A stretch of DNA of 64,000 nucleotides from Opitutaceae bacterium (GTDB lineage Bacteria; Verrucomicrobiota; Verrucomicrobiia; Opitutales; Opitutaceae). The notes under the pieces are model-generated. The model worked only from the letters and a program-made list of their open reading frames with translations. It searched no databases and was not told the DNA's origin. The number at the start of each line of letters is the position of its first letter. Positions within the stretch are counted from its first letter, which is position 1. Below, one piece after another: positions 9,039 to 19,511 of this stretch. Made by a program: the position numbers and the translations under genes. The stretch is from contig JAEUHC010000015.1 in NCBI GenBank assembly GCA_016794785.1, forward strand, positions 62,001 through 126,000. Direction: 5' to 3'.

Positions 9039-9575
9039 TCACTCGACCTCAACCACCATTTCGATCTCGACCGCGCAGTCGAGCGGCAGGGCCGCCATGC
9101 CGAGCGCGGCGCGCGCGTGCTTCCCGCGCTCGCCAAAGACCGCCACGAGCAGATCGGAGCAGCCGTTCATCACCTGGGGTTGCTGGGTGAAATTCTCCAC
9201 CGAGTTCACGAATCCGCCCACGCGCACGATTCGCTTCACCTTCGAGAGATCGCCGATCTCCTGCTTGAGCGTGGCCAGCAGCGCGAGGGCCGTGTGCCGC
9301 GCCGCGGCGGCGCCCTGCTCGACGGTCAGTTCGCGGCCCAGCTTGCCGGTGATCACCTTGCCGTCGGCGCCGCGCGAGATGTGGCCGGCGAGGAAAACCA
9401 GATTGCCCGTGCGGACGGCCGGCACGTAGTTGGCCACGGGCTTGCTCGTCGGCGGGAGCTTGTGGCCGAGGGCCGCGAGCTTGGCCTCGGGCGTCTGGGC
9501 GGCATCGGCGGCGCGCAGCGGCGCGAGCACGAGGCCGAGGAAAAGCAGGACCGGGGCGAGGGTGGGGAGGCGCAT
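9039..9575 (-). CDS. Secreted RidA/YjgF-family protein
   Basis: 178 residues from the ATG at 9575, chosen because MRLPTLAPVLLFLGLVLAP is an ideal signal peptide; an ATG at 9593 is possible. The mature part matches RidA: YVPAVRTGNLVFLAGHISR, AARHTALALLATLKQEIGDL, VKRIVRVGGFVNS and RAALGMAALPLDCAVEIEM with the conserved Arg of the active site. Classical RidA deaminates reactive enamines and imines released by PLP enzymes in the cytoplasm; an exported form next to an exported PLP enzyme is notable. Its 5' end nearly abuts the divergent BNR gene (start 9596), so the promoters must lie within coding sequence. Confidence 0.88.
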   Translation of the reverse strand: MRLPTLAPVLLFLGLVLAPLRAADAAQTPEAKLAALGHKLPPTSKPVANYVPAVRTGNLVFLAGHISRGADGKVITGKLGRELTVEQGAAAARHTALALLATLKQEIGDLSKVKRIVRVGGFVNSVENFTQQPQVMNGCSDLLVAVFGERGKHARAALGMAALPLDCAVEIEMVVEVE

Positions 9576-9595
9576 GGTGGCGCGACGTTGCATTC

Positions 9596-10606
9596 ATGAT
9601 CCGCGCACGACGACTATTTTTTGCGGCGATCGCGCTGCTCTCTGCAACAGCCCCTGCGGCCGAGCTGAAACACGATCTCTACGTGTGCGCCAACCTCAGC
9701 CCGCAGGGCGGCGGCGTGATGGGGCGCAGCGGCCCGGTCCGCAGCGGGCTGTTCCGATCGGAAGACCGCGTTGAGTTCACGCACATCGGTCCGCACCACA
9801 TCCGCACGTTCTCGGTGACCCATGATCCCGTCGATCCCGCGCGGCTCTACATCGCCCTCCTCGACGGCGTGCTGCGCACGCCCGACCGCGGGAAGACTTT
9901 TCGCATCGTCACGAGCTGGGACATGACGGAGGCGAAGTCCATTTCCGTGGACCGACAGCGCCCGGAGCACGTCTATGCCGGCATTCCCGATGGCATCGCC
10001 GTTTCACACGATCGCGGCCAGACGTGGCGGCGGATGAACGACGGCATCCAGCGCGCCTACACCGAGTCGATCCTCGTGGATCGCACGCAGGCCGGACGGG
10101 TGCTCGCGGGCACGGAGCTGGGCATCTATCTCACTGAGGACGGCGCGCGCACATGGCGGCTCGTGCAGGCGACCGACAAGGTCACCTACGCGCTGCGTCA
10201 GTCGCCGCATGATCCGAAGGTCTTTCTCGCGACCACGTCGAGCAACGGCGCGTTTCGCTCCACCGATCGCGGTGTCACCTGGACCCGTCTGCCGGGCGTG
10301 CCGGCCGAGCGCACGCTGCACAACATCGAGTTCGATCCGCGCAACCCGCGGCGGATCGCCTACTGCGGCTGGGGTGCGGGTGTGCAGGTTTCCGACGACA
10401 ACGGCGCGACGTGGCAGGACCGCACCGCCGGCCTGCCCAAGCGCGAAGTCTGGCGCATCGCGATCGATCCGGATCTGCCGGACCGGCTCTACGCCGGACC
10501 CTACCAGGAGGCGCTGCATGCTTCGGACGATTTTGGCCGCACGTGGCGCCCGCTGGAGTGCGGCCGCGGGACGTATTTCGACCTCGTGTTTGTGCCGCGG
10601 AAATGA
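9596..10606 (+). CDS. Secreted BNR/Asp-box beta-propeller protein
   Basis: 336 residues. Signal peptide at the N-terminus (RRLFFAAIALLSATAPAAE). Six Asp-box repeats are visible: TPDRGKTF, SHDRGQTWRR, TEDGARTWRL, STDRGVTWTR, SDDNGATWQD and SDDFGRTWRP, regularly spaced by 40-45 residues, as in sialidase/VPS10-type propellers. No catalytic residues of a sialidase can be assigned, so this is a periplasmic or extracellular propeller of unknown ligand. It overlaps the following gene by ATGA. Confidence 0.85.
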   Translation: MIRARRLFFAAIALLSATAPAAELKHDLYVCANLSPQGGGVMGRSGPVRSGLFRSEDRVEFTHIGPHHIRTFSVTHDPVDPARLYIALLDGVLRTPDRGKTFRIVTSWDMTEAKSISVDRQRPEHVYAGIPDGIAVSHDRGQTWRRMNDGIQRAYTESILVDRTQAGRVLAGTELGIYLTEDGARTWRLVQATDKVTYALRQSPHDPKVFLATTSSNGAFRSTDRGVTWTRLPGVPAERTLHNIEFDPRNPRRIAYCGWGAGVQVSDDNGATWQDRTAGLPKREVWRIAIDPDLPDRLYAGPYQEALHASDDFGRTWRPLECGRGTYFDLVFVPRK

Positions 10607-12453
10607 TCATGAAGCCTCTCATTGCCCTTCTCTTCGCGGTGGCGACCGTCAGTGCGGTCGCCCAGCCCTCCTTCACCGCGCCTCCGCCGCCGACCTCACC
10701 GGTCGAGGACGCCGCGATCCGCCGCGACCAGTATCTCGCGCGCCGACTGGAGGCTTTGCGCTGGCGCGCCTCGCAAGTAAATCCCGCCGAGCCGGCGAAG
10801 CTCGGCCTCGCCGACATCGCGGCCAAGCTCGCGCTGCGCGAGGATGCGGCGCTCTGCTCGGCCCGGATCGTCGAGCTGATGAAGACGCCGTCGGCGGACA
10901 TGTTCTGGATGTTTCCCGTCACGTGCATCTCGTATCTCGGCCGCGATCAGCTCACGCCCGAGGCGAAGGCCGCGATTCGCGAGGCGTGGCGCACCTATTA
11001 TCCGCTGCGCGGCGACACCGAGAACCACTGGGTGATGTATTACACCACGATGCACCTCATGGCCGACCTCTGGCCAGGCGAGGGCGGGGACCACTGGTTC
11101 AACGGGAAATCCTCCGCGGAAATCTCCGCCGAGTCGCGCGCGTGGCTGCTGCACTGGATGGACCTCACGACCACGATCGGGCAGGGCGAATACGACTGCA
11201 CGCACTACCTCGGTGAGTATGCGATCCCGATGCTGTTTCTTTCCACGTGGGCGCGTGATCCGGAGATGCGGCAGCGCGGGCGCATGATGCTCGACTGGAT
11301 CTTCGCGGACTTCGCGGTCGAGACGCTCAATGGCACCTACATCGGTTCGCACGCGCGCACGGACGACACGACGGTGTTGGAGAAATGGAACGCCCTCTCG
11401 TCCTACTTCGCCTGGCAGCTCCTCGGCAACTGCCCGGCCCCGGCGGCCTACGGCGGGTGGGGCATCTATTTCGCCGCCGTCGCGGATCGCTACGAGCTGC
11501 CGGAGGTCATCTACCGCATCGGCACGGATCGCACGAGCGCCTACACGCACATCGAGCGCAAGCGCACGCGCCACCGCTGGCGCGGCAGCGACGAGCGCAA
11601 CGCCCCCGTTTACAAGACCGCCTACATCACGCCCGACTACGCGCTCGGTTCCGATCAGGGCGGCCTGCTCCAGCCCATCCAGCAGCACTCGTGGGATCTC
11701 ACCTGGGCCGTGCCCGACCCGCGTGGCGTCCACAACACGATCTTCTCGGTGCAGCCGTTCTTCGGGCCCGAGGAGCTGATGATGTATTTCACGGAGATGC
11801 CGGACTACATGCCCGCGTCGGTCACGTTTCAGGGCAAGCCCACCTACGTCAGCGAGAGCAAGCTCCTCGGCGGGTCGCCCCACGAGCAGATCTTCCAGCA
11901 GGACGACGCGCTCATCTCCCTGAGCGACATCCCGGCGAGCGCGCCGTGGAAGCAGATCAATGGCTTCTTCTCGAAGGATCTCACGGCGCTCGAGGAGGAC
12001 GCCTCGGGCTGGATCTTTGCGCAGGGCGGACGCACCTACATCGCCTACCGGCCGCTCGCGCCCTACGAGTGGCGGCCGCTGGAGAAAGGTGGCAAACGCC
12101 TCCTCTCGCCGCACGCGAAGAACGGCACGATCCTCCAGGCCGCCGCCGCGCGCGAGTTTGCGAGCTGGGACGAATTCAAGGCCAAGGTCCGCGCCCTCCC
12201 GCTGAAAATCACGCTCGAGCCCACGCCGCGCGTCGCGTTCACGAGTCTGCGCGGCAAGAAAATCGAGGTCGCCTACGGGGCCGCCCCGCGCGTGGACGGC
12301 CGCGTGATCGATTACGCCAAGGAGTGGAAACTCTTCGGCGGTCCCTACCTCAATGCCGAGGTCGGCGGTCGCAAACTCACGCTCACCCACGGCCGCCTGA
12401 AGCGCGTGCTCGATTTCAACGCGCTGAGCATCACGGACGAGATCGTGCCGTAG
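10603..12453 (+). CDS. Large secreted protein of unknown function, helical-toroid-like
   Basis: 616 residues from the ATG overlapping the previous stop codon (a second ATG at 10609 gives 614). The N-terminus MKPLIALLFAVATVSAVAQP is a signal peptide. The middle (about 90-260) is rich in amphipathic helices with Trp/Tyr/His (WRTYYPLRGDTENHWVMYY, DCTHYLGEYAIPML), resembling the alpha/alpha-toroid of heparinase-like polysaccharide lyases, and the C-terminal half is beta-rich. I do not recognise a defined family, so a lyase role is only a suggestion. Co-translation with the BNR gene and proximity to rhamnosidase and sulfatase genes point to glycan processing. Confidence 0.6.
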   Translation: MIMKPLIALLFAVATVSAVAQPSFTAPPPPTSPVEDAAIRRDQYLARRLEALRWRASQVNPAEPAKLGLADIAAKLALREDAALCSARIVELMKTPSADMFWMFPVTCISYLGRDQLTPEAKAAIREAWRTYYPLRGDTENHWVMYYTTMHLMADLWPGEGGDHWFNGKSSAEISAESRAWLLHWMDLTTTIGQGEYDCTHYLGEYAIPMLFLSTWARDPEMRQRGRMMLDWIFADFAVETLNGTYIGSHARTDDTTVLEKWNALSSYFAWQLLGNCPAPAAYGGWGIYFAAVADRYELPEVIYRIGTDRTSAYTHIERKRTRHRWRGSDERNAPVYKTAYITPDYALGSDQGGLLQPIQQHSWDLTWAVPDPRGVHNTIFSVQPFFGPEELMMYFTEMPDYMPASVTFQGKPTYVSESKLLGGSPHEQIFQQDDALISLSDIPASAPWKQINGFFSKDLTALEEDASGWIFAQGGRTYIAYRPLAPYEWRPLEKGGKRLLSPHAKNGTILQAAAAREFASWDEFKAKVRALPLKITLEPTPRVAFTSLRGKKIEVAYGAAPRVDGRVIDYAKEWKLFGGPYLNAEVGGRKLTLTHGRLKRVLDFNALSITDEIVP

Positions 12454-12460
12454 GCGCGGC

Positions 12461-13876
12461 TCACGCGATCAAGTCGCGGATGACTTCGCCGTGGACGTCG
12501 GTGAGCCGGTAGTTCCGGCCACCGCTCAGATAGGTGAGGTTCTCATGATCGAGGCCGAGCAGGTGCAGCACCGTCGCCCAGAGATCATAGACGCTCACCG
12601 GTTTGTCGGCGACACGGTAGCCGAGGTCGTCGGTCGCGCCGTAAACCGTCCCGGCCTTCACGCCGCCGCCCGCCAGCCAGATGGAGAAGCCGTAGGGGTT
12701 GTGGTCGCGGCCGTTGGAGCCTTGCGAGAACGGCGTGCGGCCAAACTCGCCGGCCCAGATCACGAGCGTCTCGTCGAGCAGACCGCGCGCCTTGAGATCG
12801 GTGAGCAGGGCGGCGATGGGCTGATCGACCTGATGCGCCATGGCGCGATGTCCGCGCTCGAGGTCGCCGTGCTGGTCCCACGGGTTGGGGGCGTTGCCCG
12901 ATCCAATCTTCTCGGTGAGGCAGCTGAGCTCCACGAAACGCACGCCGCGCTCGACGAGGCGGCGCGCGAGCAGGCATTGGCGCGCGTAGGCGGCCTTCTG
13001 CGGATGCGGGTCATCGATGCCGTAGAGTTTCTTCACGGCCTCGGTTTCGCCGGCCAGACCGACGAGCTCGGGCACGGCGGCCTGCATCCGGTAGGCGGTC
13101 TCGTAGTTCTTCACCGCGGCCTCGATCTGCGGATCGTGGCCGGCGAGGTTCGCGAAATCGGTGTCGGCGGCGCGGATGAAATCGAGGCTCGCGCGCTGCA
13201 GCGCGTCGCCCGCGCGCGGCGTGATGTTGGGCACCGGTTCGCGCCGGTCGGCGGAGATGATCGAGGCCTGGTGCTGCGCGGGGAGGAAGCCGTTGCCAAA
13301 AAGCCCCGGGCCGCCGTGCGGGGCCGTCGCGTCGCCGCTCTGGAGCACCACGAAGCCGGGCAGGTCGCGGTTGGCGGTTCCGAGGCCGTAGTTGATCCAC
13401 GCGCCGGCGCTGGGGAAGCCCATCGTGGGAAAGCCGGTGTGGAAGAAATAATTCCCCTGCGCGTGCTCGCTGACCTTGGACGTCATCGAGCGGACGACGC
13501 AGAGATCATCCGCGCAACTGCGGGCGATCTGCGGAAACAGGGTGCTGATTTCGAGTCCGCTCGCGCCGTGGCGGCCAAACTCGAAAGGGCTGGGGAACAC
13601 GGTGCCGTTCTTGTTGAACTGCGTGCGTTCGACCTTCGCGGGCATGGGCTGGCCCGCGAGCCGCGTGAGCAGCGGCTTGGGGTCGAAGGAGTCGAGGTGC
13701 GAGACGCCGCCCGACATGTAGAGAAAGATCACGTTCTTCGCGCGGGGCCGGAAGTGAGGCGCGGGCGGCCGCACGGCGCCGCGGCCGGGGGTCGCGAGCA
13801 GTCCGGACAGCGCCAGGTAACCGAAGCCGGTCGAACAGCGGCGGAGCATCTCGCGGCGGGTGAGGAGCGGATTCAT
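12461..13876 (-). CDS. DUF1501 secreted protein
   Basis: 471 residues from the ATG at 13876, which overlaps the stop of the DUF1553 gene upstream (ATGA). [19 protein letters not shown] is a Tat-like export signal. Sulfatase-superfamily (alkaline-phosphatase-like) features of DUF1501 follow: [58 protein letters not shown] and [21 protein letters not shown]1501 proteins nearly always travel with DUF1549/DUF1553 cytochrome-type partners in Planctomycetes and Verrucomicrobia, as here; their reaction is unknown. Its 3' end meets the convergent gene at 12453 with 7 bases between. Confidence 0.9.
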   Translation of the reverse strand: MNPLLTRREMLRRCSTGFGYLALSGLLATPGRGAVRPPAPHFRPRAKNVIFLYMSGGVSHLDSFDPKPLLTRLAGQPMPAKVERTQFNKNGTVFPSPFEFGRHGASGLEISTLFPQIARSCADDLCVVRSMTSKVSEHAQGNYFFHTGFPTMGFPSAGAWINYGLGTANRDLPGFVVLQSGDATAPHGGPGLFGNGFLPAQHQASIISADRREPVPNITPRAGDALQRASLDFIRAADTDFANLAGHDPQIEAAVKNYETAYRMQAAVPELVGLAGETEAVKKLYGIDDPHPQKAAYARQCLLARRLVERGVRFVELSCLTEKIGSGNAPNPWDQHGDLERGHRAMAHQVDQPIAALLTDLKARGLLDETLVIWAGEFGRTPFSQGSNGRDHNPYGFSIWLAGGGVKAGTVYGATDDLGYRVADKPVSVYDLWATVLHLLGLDHENLTYLSGGRNYRLTDVHGEVIRDLIA

Positions 13877-16800
13877 CGGAGAAAGATAAATTCCTTCGCG
13901 TTGAAGAGCGCGTGCGCGAGGTCGGCCCACGCGGCGTAGGCGGCGCGACCGTTCGCCGTTTCACCGAGGAAGGCGAGGGCGCGCGTGACCTCGTCGGGCG
14001 CGGGCGCACGCGCGAACGCGGCGGCATACATCGCGCGCACACGGGCCTCCGGGCTGCCGTGCGCCGGATCTGCGGCGAGTCGCGCCGCCCAGCGTTCGGC
14101 GAGCTGGCGCACGAACGGGGCGTTGAGCAGCGCGAGCGACTGCGCGGGGACGTTGGTCACATCGCGGCGGCCGACCGGCGCGGCGGGCACGGGTGCGTCA
14201 AAGGCGGCGAGGAACGGATCGAGGTCGTTGCGCTTCACGCGCACATAGACACTGCGCCGCGGGGTGGCGCCGAGCACGGGCGGGCCGGACATTTCGCTCG
14301 TGTCCAGCTCGCCCGACACGGCGAGCAGCGCATCGCGGATCGCCTCGGCTTCGAGGCGCCGCACGGAGGCGTGGGAGAGGAGGCGGTTGTCGGGGTCGCG
14401 TTCGGCGGTGCCGGGCGGCGGGGTGGTGGCCCGCTGCCAGGCATCGCTCGTCACCAGCAGGCGCACGAGGGCCTTGATGGACCAGCGGTGCTCGACGAAC
14501 CACGTGGCCAGCCAGTCGAGCAGCTCGGGGTGCGAGGGCAGTTCGCCCATGCGGCCGAAATTGTCCGGCGTGGCGACGAGCCCGCGGCCAAACACGTGGT
14601 GCCACACGCGATTCACGATGACTCGCGCGGCGAGCGGATTGTCGGTCCGCACCAAGTCGCGGGCGAGAGCGAGGCGGCCGCTGTCGGTGACGTTGTAAGG
14701 CGTGGCATCGATGGCTTCGAGAAAGTGCCGCGGGACCAGCTCGCCGGGCTGGCGATGATCGCCGCGGGCGAGGAGCGGGGCGTCGGCGGCGAGCGTTTCG
14801 ATCACGCCGGGGGCGCGGGTTGGAATGCGCAGCGCTGCTTCCTGCGTGCGCCAGGCAGCGAGCAGCGGCGCGACGGCGGGGAGTTGGCCGGGCTGGTTGC
14901 GGAGAATCCCGGCGCGAAGGAACTGATCGAGCAGCTCGGCGTCGCCATCGGTGGGGTGACCTTCCTTCCACGCCCTCAGGCTGACGCGCAGTGCGGTGGA
15001 AAAACCCTCGGCGAGCTCGGCCGCGGTCTGCGCGTCGCCGCAGGCGGCGAGCAACAGGGCGGCAAAAGGCCACGCCTCGAACGGCCCGAGATCACCGGCC
15101 CGCACGAGGAGGACTTCGGAAACACCGAACCAGGAGCGCGTGGCCGCGGGATTCGCCAGCACGGGCTGATCGGCGGCGGTGGAAAACTCGATGTGGATCT
15201 GATCGCCTTGCCAGTAGCCGAGCGGTTGCTTGATCCAACGCGGGCCGGTGCCGGCGAGCTTCTGCACGGGATAGACCGTGCCGTCTCGCGGATAATTCTG
15301 CACGACGTAGCGGGCGAATGAGCCGCCTTCGCCGGAGAGTCGCAGCCAGAGATCATATTTATCATCGAGGCGAAGGCGCGGTGAAAGGAGCACTCCCCGG
15401 TCCTTGGTCGAATCGAGATGCGAGTAGATCCCGGCTGGGTAGATGCCGGTGATTACCCGATCCCCTTCGGCCGCGAGCGCAAAATCGCCCGCCGCGCCGA
15501 CCGTGTTTACGCCCGGTCCTTCGCGTAGCCAGGAGGTGGCATCGGCGGCTTGCGACAAGTCCCAGCGTTGCGGAAACGTGCGATCACGATGTCGCGCGAT
15601 GCCGTCGAATTGGTTGCGCCACGGCTCGAGGGCGGCCGCGGGTGCGGTTCCTCGCGCGATGAGAAAAAAGGGATGCAGCGCGGACTCCGCGGACTTCGCC
15701 GCGGCGATCGATTTCTTGAGCGCGGCGTCGGGTGACGCGAGGCGGGCGGGGAGGGCCTCGGCGTCGGCCAGCCACGCTTCGGCGAGGGCGGAGCGGAGCT
15801 GCCCTTTGGTTTCGCGCAGGGCGGCGCGTAAGGCGGGTTCGTCGGGATCAGGGGCGTCGACGGCGAGTTGCGCGGGCGAGGTCGAGCTGAAGATGCCGTG
15901 CCACGCCGTGAAGTCGCGCTGGCTGAGCGGATCGAATTTGTGGTCGTGGCAGCGCGCGCACGAGAGCGTGAGGCCGAGGAAGGCCTTCGAGACGGTGTTG
16001 ATCTGATCGTCGGTGAAGCGGACGAGTTCCTCCAGGGCGTCGGTCGGCGCAAAGCCGTGCAGCACCATGCGGAGATTCGCCACGCCGAGAGCGGACTCGT
16101 TGAGGCCGAGGACGGGATTGAGGCGCGGCTGCGGCAGGCGATCGCCGGCGAGGTGCTCGAGGACGAGCTGGTCGTAGGGCACATCGGCATTCAGGGCGCG
16201 GATGAGATAGTCGCGGTAGCGCCAGGCATTGGGGATCGCAGAATCGCCCTCGCTGCCGTGCGAGTCGGCGTAGCGCACCCAATCCATCCAGTGGCGCGCC
16301 CAGCGCTCGCCGAATCGGGGCGACGCGAGCAGCGCATCCACCTGCGCCGCGAAGGCCGCGGGCGACAGATCGCTCGGAGAATCCGACGGTGCGGTCGCAT
16401 CCGGCGGGAGACCGGTGAGGGAGAAGCTGAGTCTGCGCGCCAAGGTCGCCGCATCGGCGCGAGGCGCGATCGGCAGGCCCGCTTTGGTGAGCTGGGCATT
16501 GATGAAGCGATCCACCGGATGCGTGGACGAGCCGGCGGGGGGCGAGGGTTTGCGGATGGGTTGAAAGCTCCACCACGCCTTGCGGCGCTCCATCACCGCC
16601 CGCCAGTCGGTGTCGGCCGCGATCTGCGCATCGGTCGGCGGCGCGTCGCGCGGATCGGGTGCGCCGCGGGCCACCCAGCGCTCGAAGTCGGCGATGACGG
16701 TTGCGTCGAGCTTGGCGCCGGCCTTGGGCATCGTGAGGTCGTCGTGCTCGTGGCGGATGGCCTGGAGGAGCAGGCTGTTCTTGGGGTCGCCGGGGATGAT

Positions 16801-17028
16801 GGCCGGGCCGGTGTCGCCGCCCTTGAGCAACGCGGCGCGATGATCGAGCGCGAGGCCGGCTTTCATTTTTCCACCCGTGCGATGGCATTCGTAGCAGTCC
16901 TGCGCGAGCACAGGGCGGATTCGGTGCTCGAAGAACTCCACGTCGGCCGGGGCGAGCGCCGCATGCGCTGCCCATCCGGGCGCGAAGAGCGCGCCGGCGA
17001 AGATGAGAGTGGCGACACGGGGGAACAC
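13873..17028 (-). CDS. PSD1/planctomycete cytochrome c domain protein (DUF1549 + DUF1553)
   Basis: 1051 residues if translated from the GTG at 17028. The open frame extends to 18483 but that part lies opposite the divergent sulfatase gene and has no family match; the GTG gives a clean signal peptide ([17 protein letters not shown]). Domains in order: cytochrome-like PSCyt1 with the haem motif DCYECH (about residue 38), DUF1549 ([30 protein letters not shown]), a beta-rich insertion, and DUF1553 ([31 protein letters not shown]). The two CxxCH motifs imply haem binding and electron transfer outside the cytoplasm. Coupled by ATGA to the DUF1501 gene. Confidence 0.88.
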   Translation of the reverse strand: MFPRVATLIFAGALFAPGWAAHAALAPADVEFFEHRIRPVLAQDCYECHRTGGKMKAGLALDHRAALLKGGDTGPAIIPGDPKNSLLLQAIRHEHDDLTMPKAGAKLDATVIADFERWVARGAPDPRDAPPTDAQIAADTDWRAVMERRKAWWSFQPIRKPSPPAGSSTHPVDRFINAQLTKAGLPIAPRADAATLARRLSFSLTGLPPDATAPSDSPSDLSPAAFAAQVDALLASPRFGERWARHWMDWVRYADSHGSEGDSAIPNAWRYRDYLIRALNADVPYDQLVLEHLAGDRLPQPRLNPVLGLNESALGVANLRMVLHGFAPTDALEELVRFTDDQINTVSKAFLGLTLSCARCHDHKFDPLSQRDFTAWHGIFSSTSPAQLAVDAPDPDEPALRAALRETKGQLRSALAEAWLADAEALPARLASPDAALKKSIAAAKSAESALHPFFLIARGTAPAAALEPWRNQFDGIARHRDRTFPQRWDLSQAADATSWLREGPGVNTVGAAGDFALAAEGDRVITGIYPAGIYSHLDSTKDRGVLLSPRLRLDDKYDLWLRLSGEGGSFARYVVQNYPRDGTVYPVQKLAGTGPRWIKQPLGYWQGDQIHIEFSTAADQPVLANPAATRSWFGVSEVLLVRAGDLGPFEAWPFAALLLAACGDAQTAAELAEGFSTALRVSLRAWKEGHPTDGDAELLDQFLRAGILRNQPGQLPAVAPLLAAWRTQEAALRIPTRAPGVIETLAADAPLLARGDHRQPGELVPRHFLEAIDATPYNVTDSGRLALARDLVRTDNPLAARVIVNRVWHHVFGRGLVATPDNFGRMGELPSHPELLDWLATWFVEHRWSIKALVRLLVTSDAWQRATTPPPGTAERDPDNRLLSHASVRRLEAEAIRDALLAVSGELDTSEMSGPPVLGATPRRSVYVRVKRNDLDPFLAAFDAPVPAAPVGRRDVTNVPAQSLALLNAPFVRQLAERWAARLAADPAHGSPEARVRAMYAAAFARAPAPDEVTRALAFLGETANGRAAYAAWADLAHALFNAKEFIFLR

Positions 17029-17148
17029 GCGGAGGAAAGTGGCCCGACGATTGGCGGCGAACCTCGAACTTTCAAGCGCCCGGGCTGGCGGGGAATTGCC
17101 CTTGCTGGAGGCCGCGGTGCGCGCGAGCGTCGCGGTCGAAACCCCGCC

Positions 17149-18606
17149 ATGAAACTTATTCGCTGTCTTTTCCTCGCGCTTGCCGGTCTTGGTTTCGTCG
17201 CAGCCGGCACTGCCGCCGCCCCGGCGACCCGGCCCAACATCATCTACATCCTCGCCGACGATCTCGGCTACACGGATATCGCGGTCAACGGCTCCAAATA
17301 CTACGAGACGCCGAACATCGACCGGCTCGCCGCGCAGGGGATGAACTTCACCAACTACCACAATTGCCAGAACTGCGCCCCGACGCGCGCCGCCCTGATG
17401 ACCGGCCAATACGGCGCGCGCACCGGCACCTACACGGTCGGCGGCATCGATCGTTTCGACTGGAGCAAGCGGCCGCTGCGCCCAGTGGACAACGTGACCA
17501 ACCTGCCGCTCGATCGTGTGATTCTGCCGCAGGCGCTCAAGAGCGCGGGCTACGCGACGGCGATGTTTGGGAAGTGGCACCTCGGGCAGCAGGGCGACTA
17601 CGTGCCGGGGCGCCGGGGATTCGACGAGGCGATCGTGAGTAACGGACGGCATTTCGATTTCGAGACCACGCCCAAGACCTCCTACCCCGCGGGCCAATAC
17701 CTCGCGGATTTTCTCACCGATCGCGCGTTGGATTTCATCCGGCGCAAGCAGGGTGGCCCGTTCTTCCTCTACTTGCCGCACTTTGGCGTCCACTCGCCGC
17801 ATGAGGCCAAAGCGGACCTGATCGCGAAATTCAAGGCAAAGCCCGGCGTGGGCGGCCACAACAACCCCGTCTATGCCGCGATGATCGCGAGCGTGGATGA
17901 GAGCGTGGGGCGCATCATGGCCCTGCTCGACGAACTGAAGATCGCGGACAACACCGTGCTGATCTTCTCCAGCGACAATGGCGGCATGGGCGGCTACGTG
18001 CGCGAGGGCGTCAAGAAGGATGGCAGCGACGTCACCGACAATGCCCCGCTGCGTTCCGGCAAGGGCAGCCTCTACGAAGGCGGCACGCGCGTGCCGTTGA
18101 TCGTGCGCTGGCCCGGGCGCATCGCTCCCGGCAGCACCAACGACACGCCGGCGATCCACGTCGATGTTTATCCCACGTTCGCCGCCCTCGCGGACGCGAA
18201 GCTGCCGGCCCAGCAGGTTTTCGACGGCGAGAGCCTCATGCCGCTGATGCTCAACCGCGGGGCGAAGCTCACGCGCGAGGCCATCTACCAGCACTTCCCC
18301 GGGTATCTCGGTGCCGGCGGCGACAACTGGCGCACCACGCCCGTGAGCACGATCACCGCGGGGGATTGGAAGCTCATGGAATTTCTCGAGGACGGCCGTC
18401 TCGAACTCTACAATCTCCGCGAGGACATCGGTGAGTCGAAGAATCTCGCCGCGACGAATCCCACGAAGGCGAAGGAACTGCACGCGCAGCTCGGCGCCTG
18501 GCGCGCGGCGATCAAGGCGCCGATGCCCACGAAGAACGACGCGGCCAAAACCGAGGACGCGGCCAAGAAAAAGGGCGGGAAGAAAAAACGCGCCGAAAAC
18601 AAGTAG
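17149..18606 (+). CDS. Secreted sulfatase, formylglycine type
   Basis: 485 residues. Signal peptide (LIRCLFLALAGLGFVAAGTAAA), then the sulfatase fold: RPNIIYILADDLGYTD with metal-binding Asp pair, the formylglycine site NCAPTRAALMTGQYG with Cys76 (C-x-P-x-R), FGKWHLG, VLIFSSDNGG and LRSGKGSLYEGGTRVPLIV. It removes sulfate esters, probably from a sulfated polysaccharide; a dedicated maturase is not in the window. The C-terminus ends in a Lys-rich tail (KKKGGKKKRAENK), unusual for the family. Divergent from the DUF1553 gene with 120 bases between starts. Confidence 0.93.
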   Translation: MKLIRCLFLALAGLGFVAAGTAAAPATRPNIIYILADDLGYTDIAVNGSKYYETPNIDRLAAQGMNFTNYHNCQNCAPTRAALMTGQYGARTGTYTVGGIDRFDWSKRPLRPVDNVTNLPLDRVILPQALKSAGYATAMFGKWHLGQQGDYVPGRRGFDEAIVSNGRHFDFETTPKTSYPAGQYLADFLTDRALDFIRRKQGGPFFLYLPHFGVHSPHEAKADLIAKFKAKPGVGGHNNPVYAAMIASVDESVGRIMALLDELKIADNTVLIFSSDNGGMGGYVREGVKKDGSDVTDNAPLRSGKGSLYEGGTRVPLIVRWPGRIAPGSTNDTPAIHVDVYPTFAALADAKLPAQQVFDGESLMPLMLNRGAKLTREAIYQHFPGYLGAGGDNWRTTPVSTITAGDWKLMEFLEDGRLELYNLREDIGESKNLAATNPTKAKELHAQLGAWRAAIKAPMPTKNDAAKTEDAAKKKGGKKKRAENK

Positions 18607-18609
18607 CCG

Positions 18610-19485
18610 TCACCGCGCGACGAAGCCGTGCCGCACGTGCCAGTGGCGCGTTTCGCCCGGGGCGAGACGCAGCGGGAGATAGGGCTCGACCGAGATCGTG
18701 TTGGCGTTGGCCCACACGGGGCACTCCGCGGGCACGTAGCTGGATTCGAAGGTGACGCGCGCCAGCCGCGGATGATCCAGTTCGAGCGCGAGCGGCCGGC
18801 CGGGCGGGAGGGTGAGCAGCGAGAACTGGTTGTCGCTCGCGGTGAGAAACGGGCGCTTGAAAGTCAACGTGCCATCGGCCGCCACGGCGAAGCCAGGGTT
18901 CTCGGCGAGCGTGGTGCCCGCGGGCAGGCGCAGGCGGGCGCGATGCTGCGTGAGTGACCAGAACGGATGCGGGAACCACTCGAGCGCGAGTGACGTTTCG
19001 CCGACATTGGTGAGCTGCGTGAACGAGGTCACGGTGCGATCGCGCAGCTCGATCTTGCGCGTGAGCTCGCAGGCGAAGCCGGCGGCGGACTGGCGCGTTT
19101 GGAAAACGATGTGGTCAGCGGCGGGGTTCACGTTCCAGCGCGCGGGCTCGACGAGCCGCGTGGAGTCGGGGCTCTGACCGATGGCGGCGGGATTGGTCGC
19201 GAGCGTGCCGGCGCCGATGGCGAGGCCGGTCGTGCCGGACCAAGTGTAGGGCGAGCTGTCCGCGCGCCGCCGGTGGCGGAACGATTCAGGCAGGCCCTGG
19301 CCGTTGAACGCCGTCGGATCGGGCTTCGGAAACTCAGGACCGGAAAGGAGCGGACCGAGCTTCGCATCCTTGACCTGCCACACGTAGCCGCCCCAGCAGT
19401 AGCGCCAGCCCTGCCGCGCGGCATCGACCGGATCGGCCGGATCGAGCACGTCGACGGTCAGCTCGCGGTTTGAAAGCGTGATCAT
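18610..19485 (-). CDS. Aldose 1-epimerase-like (galactose mutarotase fold) protein
   Basis: 291 residues without a signal peptide. The beta-rich sequence, with GGYVWQVKD, ELTRKIELRDRTVTSFTQLTNVGET, EWFPHPFWSL and the C-terminal RLAPGETRHWHVRHGF, is of the galactose mutarotase-like superfamily that interconverts sugar anomers or binds them. The His and Glu of a mutarotase active site cannot be placed with certainty. Last gene of the minus-strand operon beginning near 26485; 26 bases separate it from the gene before it. Confidence 0.65.
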   Translation of the reverse strand: MITLSNRELTVDVLDPADPVDAARQGWRYCWGGYVWQVKDAKLGPLLSGPEFPKPDPTAFNGQGLPESFRHRRRADSSPYTWSGTTGLAIGAGTLATNPAAIGQSPDSTRLVEPARWNVNPAADHIVFQTRQSAAGFACELTRKIELRDRTVTSFTQLTNVGETSLALEWFPHPFWSLTQHRARLRLPAGTTLAENPGFAVAADGTLTFKRPFLTASDNQFSLLTLPPGRPLALELDHPRLARVTFESSYVPAECPVWANANTISVEPYLPLRLAPGETRHWHVRHGFVAR

Positions 19486-19511
19486 CGAATCGGGAGAATC
19501 TGGCGCGAAGA

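Noticed and set aside
15868..17148. N-terminal extension of the sulfatase frame
   Set aside because: Runs antisense through the DUF1553 gene; the ATG at 17149 gives a signal peptide and normal length.
17029..18483. N-terminal extension of the DUF1553 frame
   Set aside because: Lies opposite the sulfatase gene; no domain features; the GTG at 17028 gives a signal peptide.
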